A program made the translations under genes and the position numbers. A stretch of DNA of 64,000 nucleotides, from the NCBI RefSeq assembly GCF_014898055.3, contig NW_023601433.1:69113683-69177682 (forward strand). Reading direction: 5' to 3'. Position 1 is the first letter of the stretch. Every line of letters starts with the position of its first letter. The DNA is from Talpa occidentalis. Its lineage: Eukaryota > Chordata > Mammalia > Eulipotyphla > Talpidae. The notes under the pieces were generated by a model. The model did not search any database. It was not told the origin of the DNA and was given only the letters and a program-made list of their open reading frames with translations. Positions 24,180 to 35,500 of the stretch are shown here, one piece after another.

Positions 24180-24525
24180 TAGTGAGGGTACCTCCTTTTA
24201 ATCAAAAGCCAGTCCCTCCCACCTTTCCTGTATACACCTTTCTCTTTCTCTTATCTTCAACCTTTCCCTCTCAGATTTCTCCTTCCCATCATCATTATAT
24301 AATCCTGCATGTCACTTCTGGGGTAGCCTGCTGTGACCCTAGAGACTAGTTTTGCTTCCCTCATTACATACGTTCATAGTTTCTCTTTCTGAACACTTAT
24401 CTTTAATAGCAACACTCTTCTCTAAAAGGCTACCAGGAAATGTGTCTGGCGTATTCATTACTGTGTTCCTAGAGCTAAGAATGATGTAGAACACACTGCA
24501 GGTACTTAATAAATACCTCTTGGAA
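24180..24525 (+). repeat. L2 LINE 3' region, sense (degenerate)
   Basis: Pyrimidine-rich text (CAGTCCCTCCCACCTTTCC, CACTTCTGGGGTAGCCTGC) leads to TTCCTAGAGCTAAGAATGAT and CAGGTACTTAATAAATACCT, the layout of an L2 3' end. Confidence 0.5.
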
Positions 24526-25870
24526 GGAAATAGAAGTAAGTTTAGTAATGCACAGCACAATACATTGCATATAGATAATGGCAAACCATTGAAGGCATCC
24601 GTGCATGCAAGACATGGTGAAAAATTGTTAACTGGTATTGATTGAGTAGTCTTGTGCAAGGGAGAGTGGGGAAACCTAAAACACAGAGATTATAATGTAA
24701 TAAACCAAGGAAATTGTAATAAAGGTCTGGATTAGAATGGTGACAATAGGAATCAGGAGGAAAAATTATAGAACTTGATGATTAATTGTAGAAAGAAATA
24801 AAAAGAGGAAAGGTAGATTCAGAAATTAGGCCCTGGTGGTTTTTGAAATAATAATAAATTAAGAAAAGAGAATTGGGTTTCAGAGGAAACTAGTGATAAC
24901 AGATCAATAAATTGTTGTGGGGACAGTGAGGCTTACGAAGCAGAATTCCATGTGGCCTGAAAAACAGAAGTCATATTTCAAAGACTCTCTGCATACCTCT
25001 CCCAAATCAGGACCATCTGTAAAAGAAGCTGAAGTGAAATTATTGTTGATGCAGATAATTTTCTCTGCAGGTGGTCTCCTTTTCTTCAGGAGCAATTGTG
25101 TGAAGCCAGATCACACAGCCTAGGCTACAGTACCATTAAGGAGGTACCTGCATTCTTGTAGGGAAACTGCCTGGAGACCATGATCTGAAAATCTCCACAT
25201 CCTAGGGGCATCATACCTTCCTTTCTTCTTGCATTCCCTCAAACTGCCACTGATCTTTGGCAGAGGTGGCCCTAAAATAAGGGCAGCTGGCCCCAGGTGA
25301 TAATGCAGTGCTATGTGAGTCTGTCCACTATGGACACACTGAGGAAGAGGAGAGGAATAATTACCAATAAGTTTCTGGGACTCTAGAAGCAGAGAAATCA
25401 AGGGGGCCCTAAGAGATATAAACTGGAGGAGTCCAGGAACCTGTCACTACTTAGGGGCTGAAGTCTCAGTCAAGGTTGGGGGCAGGGGGTAGATGGAGCT
25501 GTTTTACTCAACTTAAACTGAGGAACAGTAAAGAGTGGTTTTAGACTGCACAGCAGAAAGAGCATCTGAACTACAGAACTGAAGTTTGCAAAAGCCCACA
25601 TAGAGAGGAAGCCAAGACCCTTCAGTGCTAACTAGCTTGTGGAGGCTCTGGATTAATTGCTTCTGGTCTGGAGGGAGGAGACGTCTGACCAGTTACCGAG
25701 GCCAGAGGTCCAAGGTAAAGGCCCACAACATTCCAGTGGATCCAGGAAATCCAGACCAGCCGCTTTCAGGAAGAAGGGGAATTTCTCTATATTCTGGGGG
25801 GCGGGGAGATGGGCAGTGGGTTTAATGTGGATTCTGTAGGGTCAGTATTTGGAATCCAGACTGTCTAATA
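24526..25870. other. Unrecognised non-coding DNA
   Basis: The part from about 25120 is richer in GC and holds short open frames on both strands. None shows a recognised domain or complete gene structure. Confidence 0.4.
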
Positions 25871-25900
25871 GAAAGCAGCTTATAATTCGGGCCTCCCCGG

Positions 25901-25912
25901 TGGCGCAGCGGT
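25901..25912 (+). promoter_or_regulatory. Pol III A box of the SINE
   Basis: TGGCGCAGCGGT agrees with the tRNA A-box pattern TRGCNNAGYNGG at all but the last base. It lies 12 bp into the element, as in a tRNA gene. Confidence 0.75.
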
Positions 25913-25954
25913 TGAGCACTGGGTTGCGAAGCTGCCCGCGGCCTCGGCGGCGCC

Positions 25955-25965
25955 GGTTCGATCCC
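25955..25965 (+). promoter_or_regulatory. Pol III B box of the SINE
   Basis: GGTTCGATCCC matches the B-box pattern GGTTCGANNCC. It lies 54 bp after the A box start, within the normal tRNA-gene spacing. Confidence 0.8.
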
Positions 25966-26240
25966 CGGCTGCTCCCCGGCCACCAGCGAGGGTCCCACAT
26001 GGCGCGCAGACCTCTCCTGCCGCCCGCTGCTCCCCTCAGCAGTGTACTTCGGTCCTTCTGCCTGCTCTGCTTCCCGCTCTGGCTCTGGTGAATTCTCTCA
26101 CCCTCCCGCACTTCTGACTGTACCCAGTGCATGTATAAACAAAAACAAACAAATAAATAAATAAATAAATAAACATGCCTCTATAAAAAAAAAAATTAAA
26201 AAAAAAAAAAAAAAAGAGAAAGCAGCTTATAATTCTTATC

Positions 26241-26259
26241 TGTGTGTGTGTGTGTGTGT
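26241..26259. repeat. (TG)n microsatellite
   Basis: TG repeats start 5 bp beyond the right target duplication of the young SINE. Confidence 0.9.
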
Positions 26260-26745
26260 AAGACAGTAAGACATACAGAAATAGAACGCCTTAGCTGGAA
26301 TTTGCCAGTGTCCATTTTGGCAGGGGTACAAGTCCAGAACACACTCACTATAGTCCATCCACATCAACATGATTGATAAAGCAATAGCCAGAAAAGCTCT
26401 AACACCCCCTTTGATCTTTCTCCTGAATCCCACCCTTGTTTTAGCAAGCTCACTTCCTAGATTGCAGGAGGAAACACGAAAAACCCTTTTGTTACACTCT
26501 GCAGGGGAACTAGTTTACTATTTCTGCCAGTGGAGATATTACCCCACCTAAAACATTACCTGGATTCACATGCCTTAAAAGGAGACTTGATTTATTTGTG
26601 GTTTATTTGCCTGCCAGTAGCATCCTACCTGATGGGAGGGTAATTGCTGCAGCTAATGTTCTCCTAGAAGTGAGTTATTAAGACAGGTTTTTTCATTACT
26701 TGTCCTCCTCTTCTTTCCTATCCTCACTCCAGCATTCAACCTGCA
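26260..26745. other. Unrecognised non-coding DNA
   Basis: No gene or repeat is supported. Confidence 0.4.
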
Positions 26746-26760
26746 AGATCTTTGTGTCTT

Positions 26761-27035
26761 GGGCCTCACTGGTGGCCGAGGGGTTAAGTCTCAGTGCTGT
26801 CATGGCTATGGCCTGAATTCAATCCCCAGCCAGGGAGCTGACCCACCTGGCACAGCAGACCTCTCCTGTCTCATCCACTGCTCCCCTTGGCAATGTATTT
26901 CAGTAAATGCACCTGTTCTGCACTGTCTCTGGTGAATCTTCTCACTCCCTCCCTCCCGCATCTCTGGCCTATACCCCAGTTCTTCTACAAATGAATAAGT
27001 AAATAAATAATAAAAAAGAGTTGTCTATAAAAAAT
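26761..27035 (+). mobile_element. tRNA-derived SINE, a-type
   Basis: Head GGGCCTCACTGGTGGCCGAG and B-box-like GAATTCAATCCCC. The tail AAGTAAATAAATAATAAAAA lacks TCTTT. The flanking duplication ATCTTTGTGTCTT is at 26748-26760 and 27036-27048. Confidence 0.92.
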
Positions 27036-27048
27036 ATCTTTGTGTCTT

Positions 27049-27865
27049 ATTTCAGTGATCTTCAAATCTCTTAGGGTTTTTTCATCACCCCACCAGGGAA
27101 CAAGTTACAACTCCAAGTTGTAACTCTCCTTAGCCAATGACTGCTGAAGACAGCAGGGTGCTCATGGACTAAGAATAAAAGCGTTCTCTGCAGATGGCAG
27201 TCTTGGGGGTCTAAGTTATAAATGTCCCCAGAGAGAACTCTGTAACTCTTAGTGCTAAATATGGAGGCAGCAATAATGTATTTGCAATGTGTAGATGATT
27301 AACAAACCCCACAGATGTTATATACTTTGGCTCAAAACTTACCCAAAAAGAATGACAGCAAAATAAATATAACTTCATGTTGCCAAATTATATTATTCTC
27401 TTTCTCAAGTCTGTCTACTCATCCTCAGCTTTTACTGTAAATGGAATGCATTTCACTCAGTGTCTTACGTAAGACTAGCACTTAATATATAAAGTGAATA
27501 TTGCTTCCAGCAAGACTGTCATTTACTTTGTATCCTGGCCCAGTTTAGAGAGTCACCTTAAAGGCAAAAAAAAAAAAAAAAAAAACATTAACTTTTCTCT
27601 TCCCAAACTATTTTGAAAGGAAATCAATTCCTATAATAAAAATATATTTCTAGTGTAGTGCAATTCGTATTATTTAGATCTAAATTATACCAGATATTTT
27701 CTTTTTTGTTTTCTACCTTTTAGGGTAAGTTTTAGGAAAGTTGTTTTTCTGATATTTTCCCGACAAAATGAGATAGTAAAAGAAAAATTCAGCTATGTGA
27801 TACTGTTACTAGCTCCTTTAAGAAGACATATGCAAAGGAACTGGGTGAATTTTCTTAATTGTATT
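27049..27865. other. Unrecognised non-coding DNA with poly(A) run
   Basis: A 20-base poly(A) run at about 27566-27585 has no recognisable retroposon body upstream, apart from an AGGC. Nothing else is assigned. Confidence 0.45.
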
Positions 27866-28132
27866 ATTTTTTAAAGATTTATTTATTTATGCAGACAAGA
27901 GCCAGGGTACAGGCCAGAGGTTCAGGGGGTGAGAGGATTCACCAGATACAGAATGGGGAACAGAACAGGCAGACTGATGAAATACACTGCTGAGGGGAGC
28001 AGTGGGCAAGACAGGAGAGGTCTACTGTGCCATGTGGGTTGCTCCCTGGCCGGCCAGGGATCTAACTTGTGCCACAGAGGCTGCAGATAGATTCACAGTG
28101 CTGTGCTTAACCCCTTGCACCACCAGGGAGGC
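27866..28132 (-). mobile_element. tRNA-derived SINE, a-type, antisense
   Basis: The plus strand reads TTTTTTAAAGATTTATTTAT, GAGCCAGGGTACAGGCCAGA and ends TGCACCACCAGGGAGGC. It abuts the left end of the L1 block at 28.1 kb. The target duplication is not clear. Confidence 0.9.
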
Positions 28133-28620
28133 ACCTGTTTGGTTGTTTTTGTCTGTTCCTTAGCTTTGTTTTTTATATTCCACATATGAGTGAAATTATC
28201 TGCTATTTGTCTTTCTCCTGATTTATTTCACTTAGCATCATCCCCTCTCCTATCCATGTTGCTACAAATGGCAAGATTTCATTTTTTTTTTGCAGTTGAA
28301 TAGTATTCCATTATGCATATATACTACCTCTTCTTTAGCCATTCACGTCAGCATTTAGGTTGTTTCCATAATTTGGCTATTGTAAATAGCCAATGTTACA
28401 ATGTTACAATAGCCAATGTTACAATAGGAGTCTATACATCCCTTTGAATAAGTGTTTTTGTATTTTTCAGGTAGATGCTTAGGAGTGAAATTGCTGGATC
28501 ATATGGTGTCCGGGCCAGCCGGGCAGATCAACGGGGTACCCGGTGGGAGGAAGCAGGGGCTTGGTATGGGACCGGGGTACGCAAGGAGTGGAGACAAAGC
28601 CAGGATCATCGCCAGTCTCA

Positions 28621-28626
28621 TTTATT
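28621..28626 (-). terminator. Polyadenylation signal of the solo LTR
   Basis: AATAAA on the minus strand, just after the TATA box in LTR orientation, as in betaretrovirus-like LTRs with a short R. Confidence 0.65.
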
Positions 28627-28643
28627 CAGGAATGTGTACAATG

Positions 28644-28650
28644 TTATATA
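28644..28650 (-). promoter_or_regulatory. TATA box of the solo LTR
   Basis: TATATAA on the minus strand, upstream of the AATAAA signal in the LTR direction, is the expected U3 promoter element. Confidence 0.65.
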
Positions 28651-29127
28651 GGGTTCAGAGTGGGGAGGTCTCTCGTTTTCTCGAACAAGGAGAGACCACC
28701 AATACAAACAAGCCACAAGGAGCAAGCAGGGGGCAGGGTTCAGTCCTCACAATAGGAAACTTGAAACCTTCCCTGGAGCTAACATTCAGTACCTGCTTCA
28801 GGCAAGAACCCGGATGTTCAGGTTTGGGCCCCGACAATATGGTAGATCTATTTTTAGTATTTTGAGAAACTTCCATACTATTTTCCAGAGGGGCTGGACC
28901 AGTCTACAATCCTACAATAATGTATGAGTGTTCATTTTTCTCCACACTTCACTGACACTTGTTTTTGATCATTTTGATATGGGTCATTCTTGCAGGTGTG
29001 AGGTGTTATCTCATTGACTTGATTTGCAGTTTCTTGATGATAAGTAATGATAATTTTTTTTTCATGTTTCTGTTGGCGATCCTGTCTTTTTTGGAGAAGT
29101 ATCTATTTAGGTCTTCTGTCCATTTTT

Positions 29128-29389
29128 TTAAGATTTATTTGTTTATTTATATAAGAACCGGGGTACAGGCCAGATGTGCAGGAGGGTGAGAGGATTCACC
29201 AGAGACAGAGTGGGGAACAGAACACGCAGACTGACGAAATACACTGCTGAGGAGAGCAGCGGGTGAGACAGGAGAGATCTGCCGCACCATTGGGACCCTC
29301 CCTGGCCAGCTGGGATCGAACAGGCGCTGCAGAGGCCATGGACAGCTTCACAGTACAGCGCTCAACTGTCTGAGCCACCAGGGGAGGCC
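29128..29389 (-). mobile_element. tRNA-derived SINE, a-type, antisense, in L1
   Basis: The plus strand reads AGATTTATTTGTTTATTTAT, AAGAACCGGGGTACAGGCCA and ends CCACCAGGGGAGGC. CTTCTGTCCATTTT is repeated on both sides (29113-29126 and 29390-29403) and is itself L1 sequence, so the SINE is younger than the L1. Confidence 0.93.
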
Positions 29390-29597
29390 CTTCTGTCCAT
29401 TTTTGATTGATTTATTTGTTTTCTTGTTAAGTTGTATGTGTTCTTTGTAGATCCTGGAGAGAGTTACTTTTTGGATACATGATGTGCAAGTATCTTTTCA
29501 TTTTATTGATGCTTCTTTTACAATGCAGAAGCATTTTAGTTTGATGTAGTTCCATTTGTTTACTTTTGATTTTGTTTCCCTTGCACAGATGATTTTT

Positions 29598-29890
29598 AGG
29601 GCAGTTACACTAATCTGTATGATACTAAAATAATGCATAATCATACCTTATCCAAACTCATAGAACATGCAACACCAAGGGTAAACTCCAATGTAAGCAA
29701 TGTACTTTGGATGATAAGGATCTATCAATTTCATCATTTGTAATAAGCATCTCAATTTGATGCTTGTGTTGACAGTGGAGGAGGCTATACATGTAGGGGA
29801 CCAAGGAACATGTAGGATCTCTATTTCATGCTCAATCTTGCTGTGAATTTTAAACTGCTTTCTAAAATATCTTTTTTAAAAAATCTATTA
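29598..29890 (+). mobile_element. Second type of LINE-1 3' end, sense
   Basis: CACTAATCTGTATGATACTA, GAACATGCAACACCAAGGGT, TACTTTGGATGATAAGG and CTTGCTGTGAATTTTAAACT give the 3' terminal unit found at the end of some mammalian L1 subfamilies. A shorter copy of the same unit is at 55255-55428. It abuts the antisense L1. Confidence 0.7.
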
Positions 29891-30699
29891 AAAAAATGCT
29901 AAATCTTGGTCTTTGAAAATTGGTAAAGCAACATTTTGTTAAGGTTGCTGTGCTTTTCATTTTGCCCACTGCCATATCTTGCCTGGAATAATCAGGGTGT
30001 TCCTCTAAGACACATTTCTATTGGATTAAATTCTCAAAGCAGTTGGAATTTTTTTGAAGACACCAAAGAAAGTGTTGAAAATTGCTAACCATTTTCCCCA
30101 CTGGATAATAATTATACACATTTTATTTTATAGTTATGTAAACATAAATATACATGGCCAACTAACTAGAATATCCTATAAAATTCCAGGTTTGGGTCCA
30201 ACTTGAAATTCTAGAGGCTCACTCACAGAGGTAAAAAATAAGTAGGGATCAAAACCCAGTCTCAGAAAAACAGACTCAGGAAACACCTGGATAGTACAAA
30301 GTATCAATTTCCAAAGAGTACTAGTAGACTGCAGAAATATAAAGTCTCAGTCATGGGGATCAGCCAGAGGGAGTGGATTCAGGAGAGGGAAGGGCAGTTG
30401 AAGCCACAGAGTATCCTAGGAGACATTTATGTGCCAAAGGTGGCAACTTTAAAGGGCCCTTTCTTCTGCTCATCCCATCAATGAGGACAGAACCCCTAAG
30501 AGCAATGAGGTGGGCCAGGCAGAGATAAGTCTACTTCCTTCTTCCCAAGAGATCAGTAGTGTTTGTTCTTGTCTAGAACTGAGAATCTTTGTATTCCAGG
30601 CCCTCTAAAATCTGTGTTGGCAGCTGCTGTAGTTCTGTGTGTTTCCTTCCAAGCAGAATGGGTCTCGATGAGGCTGCATTGCCTCTGTGCAGAAGTTTG
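29891..30699. other. Unrecognised non-coding DNA
   Basis: No feature could be supported. Confidence 0.4.
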
Positions 30700-31260
30700 A
30701 CTCCTTCTTCAACATATCATCATCGAATACCTGTCACAGGCATTCTTCTTCATGTGGTGGTGAATAAGCAAATTAAAAGACCAAGTCCTGGGCCTTCCTG
30801 GTGGCGCAAGGTGGTAAGACGCAACCTATGGAGCTATCCGCAACCACTGCAGCACGAGTTCGAAATCTGGCCAGGGAGCTACCCACATGGTGCAGCAGAC
30901 CTCTCCTGGCTTGCCCGCTGCTCCCCTCAGCAGTGTATTTCAGTTGATCTGCCTGTTCTGTTCCCCACTCTGTCTCTGATGAATCCCCTCACCCCCCACA
31001 TCTGTGGCCTATACCCCAGTTCTTGTATGCATAAATAAATAAATCTTTAAAAAAAAAAAAAAAAAGACCAAGTCCCTGCCCTCTTGGGGTTTTCGGCCTT
31101 TCAATTCATGAGGTACACGTGCACATGGACGGTTTCCACTGGGCAGAGGCCTGGGCAGGAGAGACATGGGGACTCTGCCCAATGGGAAGAGGACCTCAAT
31201 CTAGGCAAGAAGGTCTTCCCAGGAAAGTGGTGAGGGGCTGAGGCCTGAAGGAAGGAAGGA
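30700..31260 (-). mobile_element. L2 LINE 3' part, antisense, split by a SINE
   Basis: Left of the SINE are CACAGGCATTCTTCTTCATG and GTGGTGAATAAGC. Right of it are CAAGTCCCTGCCCTCTTGG, GAAGGTCTTCCCAGGAAAG and GGGGCTGAGGCCTGAAGG. The pieces join in the order of an antisense L2. Confidence 0.7.
30791..31064 (+). mobile_element. tRNA-derived SINE, a-type, inside L2
   Basis: Head GGCCTTCCTGGTGGCGCAAG, B-box region GAGTTCGAAATC and tail AAATAAATAAATCTTT plus poly(A). Duplication AGACCAAGTCCTG (30778-30790) recurs as AGACCAAGTCCCTG from 31065. The 149-codon open frame over it joins unique and SINE sequence and is not a gene. Confidence 0.94.
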
Positions 31261-31479
31261 CAAATACAAATTAAAGGGAGTCAGAGACCAATTCCAGATG
31301 GAGGAAATATTGTGATGGGGTTGAGTTTTGTGCAACAGTTTTAATAACACTCTTCCCACCCATCAGATGGTGGCAGTTTATATGGGATGCTTTGTGGATA
31401 CAAGGGTGGCAGAAGCAGACATCTACCATTGCATTTTGCTTCCTTTGTAACAGAACTCCAATACTTGACTGGAGACAAT

Positions 31480-31830
31480 GGCATATTCAGAAGAGATTTC
31501 AGTTGCTGCCTCCTTTGCAATTAGTTGTGGCTATGAAATTATTATGGTCTCACCAGTCTCACCAATGAGATGTGAGTCTACCTAGAATGCAGACTTGAAT
31601 GGCTGGAACTCCAGCAGCCACTTTGAACCCTTACTTGGATATTGAGTGCCAACTCTCAGATACTAAGTTAAAAAGATAAAGGGGAAATATTATGTGGATC
31701 TCCCATTCAAACCCTAAATTTCTTGTGAAGTGACTTCATTCAGTTCACAGGCAACTCTTATGTGTTTATATCCAGAACTGTATGTTCTGAGCTAAATGAT
31801 AAGGCAAGAAGTAGGTTATCATTGAGTATC
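31480..31830. repeat. Ancient LTR-type interspersed repeat (degenerate)
   Basis: GCAATTAGTTGTGGCTATG, CACCAATGAGATGTGAGTC, AGAATGCAGACTTGAATGGC and TGGAACTCCAGCAGCCACTT follow a common old mammalian LTR-like repeat. I cannot name the subfamily and the 3' part is eroded. Confidence 0.45.
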
Positions 31831-32206
31831 CCAGCTTCTCTCATCTTTATGTTATCAAGGTCAGATGAACAGCCAAATACATCTCAACCTGCTCTGATCA
31901 GTTTACATATGTTTCTGCCTAAATGTAGAGGCTAGGATCAAATCCTCTTGCAAAATTCCCATCAGCTATTTCATCACTAGTTCTTCTATAGTCTATCTTG
32001 AAAGTGAAAAGTTTGCCATATCAAATCTCCTAACAATCCTTAATGACATAGCAGAATCTTCTTCTCTTTAAAAGTCACTTGTGAGAGCACAGTGGACTAT
32101 GGTGGAGGACTGCAGATGCACTGGTGATGGGAGAACTACAGTGACCAGCTACACTGATCACACCTGAGGTGAGAAATCCTCTACTGTCAAAAGATCAACA
32201 AGGATG
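31831..32206. other. Unrecognised non-coding DNA
   Basis: No recognisable content. Confidence 0.4.
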
Positions 32207-32224
32207 TAAGAAAATAGTTCTTCA

Positions 32225-32494
32225 GAGTCTCCCTGGTGGTGCAGGCAGTTGAGCACCGCACTGTGAAGCCGTCTGCAGCCTCTGCAGCACAGGTTTGATC
32301 CCGGCTGGCCGGCGGGAATCCCACATAGCGAAGTTGACCTCTCCTGTCTTGCCCGCTGCTCCTCTCAGCAGTGTATTTCATCAATCTGCCTGTTCTATTC
32401 CCTGCTCTGTCTCTGGTGAATCCTTTCACCCTCCCGCACATCTGGCCTGTACACCGGTTCTTGTATAAATAAATAAATCTTTAAAAAAAAAAGA
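32225..32494 (+). mobile_element. tRNA-derived SINE, intermediate type
   Basis: Head GTCTCCCTGGTGGTGCAGGC with the b-like GTTGAGCACCGCACTGTGAA, an a-type tail ending GGCCTGTACACCGGTTCTTG, and AAATAAATAAATCTTT. The duplication AAGAAAATAGTTCTTCA (32208-32224) recurs with one change at 32495-32511. This is the last SINE for over 16 kb. Confidence 0.93.
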
Positions 32495-32511
32495 AAGAAA
32501 ATAGTACTTCA

Positions 32512-35500
32512 TTAAAAGTAAATAAAATCCATAAATTCATTTTTAAAAAGAATATTCACTGATATGCTCTGATGAAAATACCTAAAACAACCAACATCAA
32601 CAATTGCAGACTGATTAGGTAAGGTATGGCTCATCTGTTTAACAAATAAATAAAGTCTCTTCCCCTTGTATTCAAAGGAATGAATATAGCTTAGTTTTAC
32701 AAAGGGGAAGGGCAGTACCGACAAGGTGTTGACTGGGCTAGAGCTATCTAGAAGTTACTTTCTGTTAGCTGTGTAACGGTTAAAATGAAGGGGGGTGGAA
32801 ATAAATGAAAAATTAATGGTTTGATCACCTCACTCTGCAATATGGCGGGTGGTAGAATGGAGTCACACAAGCAAATGTAGGCCTGGAGGTTCATCTGGGA
32901 GAGAGTTCAGGGTCCAGCTTGGCTCATGTGTCCATACAAAGGGAAGCTGAGGTGCTATAGTGATATATAACAGAAAAGCTCTGGAACTTGCAAGTGTCAG
33001 ATTATCCTAAGGCAGTCTATTTTATCCACCAGGTGTAAGCAACTGTGGAACCATTGGGATTGTTTATAATAGAATGAAATTTCCAGAAAAATACGAACCT
33101 TGATTGAAGCAGGGACAGAAATGCTTGCATTGCCTCATGGCAGAAAATACTTAGGTAGCAAAAGCAAGGACAGATGACCGTCATATTATTAACTAGAACT
33201 CAGTGACTAAAGGATTCTTAGATTAAAAAGACATAGAAGTCTGTATAGTAAACAAGAGCTGGAGAGAAAGGAAAACAATGTGATACATGTAGTTTTAAAA
33301 GATGTTAGCAAACTAGATCTTAAAATTTACTGTCCAGAGAAATATAGTTTAAATCCATTGTTATATAGTTGAACAAATATTAAGAGAAAAGAAAACTTTA
33401 AGCCAGCAAAAGATCAGAAAAATGAGTAGAAATAATCTTTTACTAATCAATTGCTTTTCCATGGAGTGACAAAATTAATGAACAAGGAGCATTCAATAAA
33501 TGTTAATATATCAAAACTGTTATTGCCATGTCATCGAGTTTTATTCAATAAGTCAATTCAAACTTACGTAGATTTAAATATGCCCCCCTAGATTAAAAAG
33601 TAGATTGAAATCTAAACAATATCTAATGAATGATGGGAGAAGCTTGAGAGAATGCCAGCAGCTCCCAAAACTAACTAGTTTTGAATTTCACTTTGTCAAT
33701 TCTTTCATTAATGATCAGAGAAATGGGATCAACACCTCAAGAAACAATAATATAAACAAAAACTAATTTTCTACTTTGGTTGTTTAAATTATTTGATGTC
33801 AAGAATGAAAAGAAACTTACTACTCTTTTATCTGTCTTCCCAGCTGCCTTTTTTCTCATTGTGTAAGCTATCTTGTTTTATATCGTTTATTAGCTTTTCA
33901 GTTGAATTGCAGTAATTTTCATTTTTTAAAAACAAGTAAGCTTTCTGAATATATTGATGAGCAGCATTACATTGATCTATAATTTCATGGTCTTTGTATG
34001 TCTTTCACCTACTGTTGGTAATTCTCTATGTGGGTTAACTGTGCTGAAGGAAAACAGCAGGAAGGTAAATGGATAGAACCAGGAGGGCGGAGTAGAAAGT
34101 GAGAAAAGAGAGATCTGAAATCAAAAGAAATCCAGATGGACATTCAGGGGGAAATGAAGAATGTTGAAAGGGGGAGAAAAAGAAAGCTTACAAGTTAAAG
34201 GAAGGATGATGAAAGAAAAGACTGATCCAGAAATAAATACAAAAAGAACCAGGAATAAAAGGAAATGTTTGGCGAGCAGGGGAAGGGGCTAAAATATAAA
34301 GGAGAAATTAGTAGCTGTCAAAGTGATATGGGACTGCAATACAGAGCTTGGTTTGAGAACAGTTTGGAATTGGTGGTAATTGAAATAAAAATTCTATTTG
34401 ATGACTGCCGCTAATTTGTATTTTATAATATGCACAACTATATCTCATAATTTCTTACATAACCTTCAAATGCCTCTGGTATAACTAAGGATAAGAAATA
34501 TACCTTGGGACAATTTTACCTGAATTTGTATAAGAGAATTGTGGTTCACAATTCACCTTTTCTTTGTTGGTGAATTAATTAATCTGTCTTCATATAAAGA
34601 TTGACTACTTGTTTATGTATATCAACCATAGAAAAGTAAATTATCAGCAGAGATGTTCTGGCCTCTTCTTTATCCTTAAGAGAACTACTGGTGGGATATT
34701 CTATGATTTTCAGTGCCTTTAGGGAGCAAAAATTAGAGTAAAAATATGATGATTCATTTCTCAAAGGAGTTTGTGTGCACCATTAATGATTACTATGATT
34801 AGACAATAAAATAAACAAATTTAAGGTATTTGGAATCCCTTTAATAGTGAATGAAAGTATGTAAATATAGGGCTAGAGAAGAAAATATATGTAGATTGAG
34901 GCTTATTTATGCAAAATACTGAACAATAATTTTTTTTCTGTTTTTTCTGTGACTTTGCTTCCTTTTGTGGGCCAAAAAACAAACCCAGAATGGTTAATTT
35001 TGTCTTATTTCCCTCACCTAAAGACATAATTCATTAATAAATATGAAATGTTGACAAGTGGTGTAGATGTCTTATGCTTTTTGGGCCAGTAATCTTTCCA
35101 CAGTGTAAATTTGGATTTTAAATTATATGGGGTCACATAACTAGGTTAGAACAATGCGAGTTTTTTATTTCCCAACGTCCATATTTAAAATGAGGTAATT
35201 TAATAACTAACCACCAAAATCTATTTTCAAATATGACAAATTTCAGTAATTCTTTTCTTTATTCTAATAACTTAAATGTTAGGATTTTTGAAGCTACAAT
35301 GGGTATTCTATTATTTTTTTAGTGACATATTAATGTATGCCAAGAATTATTGTGTTATGTGGTATGTTTATATCAGTAGTTATTTTTGATGTTAGCTATT
35401 TGGTGCAAAATACAATTCTTACATGTTATGGGCACATAAACTTTATTGCTGTCTCATTACCATGCAGGAGCCAAATATGAGCAAAAGAATAGTATCCTAT

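Larger units (their letters stand above)
25889..26217 (+). mobile_element. Youngest-looking b-type tRNA-derived SINE
   Basis: This copy best shows the family structure. The pol III A box TGGCGCAGCGGT is at 25901-25912 and the B box GGTTCGATCCC at 25955-25965. The body keeps many CpGs (GGCCTCGGCGGCGCCGG) that decay quickly once methylated. A perfect 18-bp duplication, GAAAGCAGCTTATAATTC, flanks it at 25871-25888 and 26218-26235. The 3' end is unusual: AAATAAATAAATAAATAAAT, then CATGCCTCTAT and two further A-rich runs, so the tail is longer than in the other copies. A short insert near 25970-25985 (GGCTGCTCCCCGGCCACCAG) separates it from the other b-type bodies. Confidence 0.96.
28507..28836 (-). 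mobile_element. Solo retroviral LTR (class II-like), antisense
   Basis: It is 330 bp, starts TGTCCGGGCC and ends GGGCCCCGACA on the plus strand, so both ends carry the TG...CA retroviral termini. On the minus strand a TATATAA box (28644-28650) and an AATAAA polyadenylation signal (28621-28626) are separated by only about 17 bp, implying a very short R region. ATATGG at 28501-28506 and 28837-28842 is a perfect 6-bp target duplication, the usual size for class II (betaretrovirus-like) elements. It sits in the old L1, and no internal gag, pol or env sequence is present, which fits LTR-LTR recombination. The 137-codon open frame through it is a composite of L1 and LTR. Confidence 0.9.
28133..29597 (-). 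mobile_element. Old LINE-1 3' part, antisense, carrying a solo LTR and a SINE
   Basis: The order CACATATGAGTGAAATTATC, TCCATGTTGCTACAAATGGC, GAATAGTATTCCATTATGCA, GCTGGATCATATGGT, ATCTCATTGACTTGATTTGC, GGTCTTCTGTCCATTTTT, TTAGTTTGATGTAGTTCCAT and TTTGTTTCCCTTGCACAG is the classic antisense run of the L1 ORF2 end and 3' UTR. Two insertions interrupt it (28507-28836 and 29128-29389), each with a target duplication that reconstitutes continuous L1 text when skipped. Confidence 0.92.

Noticed and set aside
27566..27585. Poly(A) run as the end of a processed pseudogene
   Set aside because: No gene-like sequence or target duplication precedes it.
28452..28865. 137-codon open frame
   Set aside because: It begins in L1, passes through the solo LTR and re-enters L1, so it is a composite of two unrelated repeats.
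30589..31038. 149-codon open frame
   Set aside because: Its second half is SINE sequence (the common SPQQCIS-like peptide) and its first half antisense L2. Not a gene.
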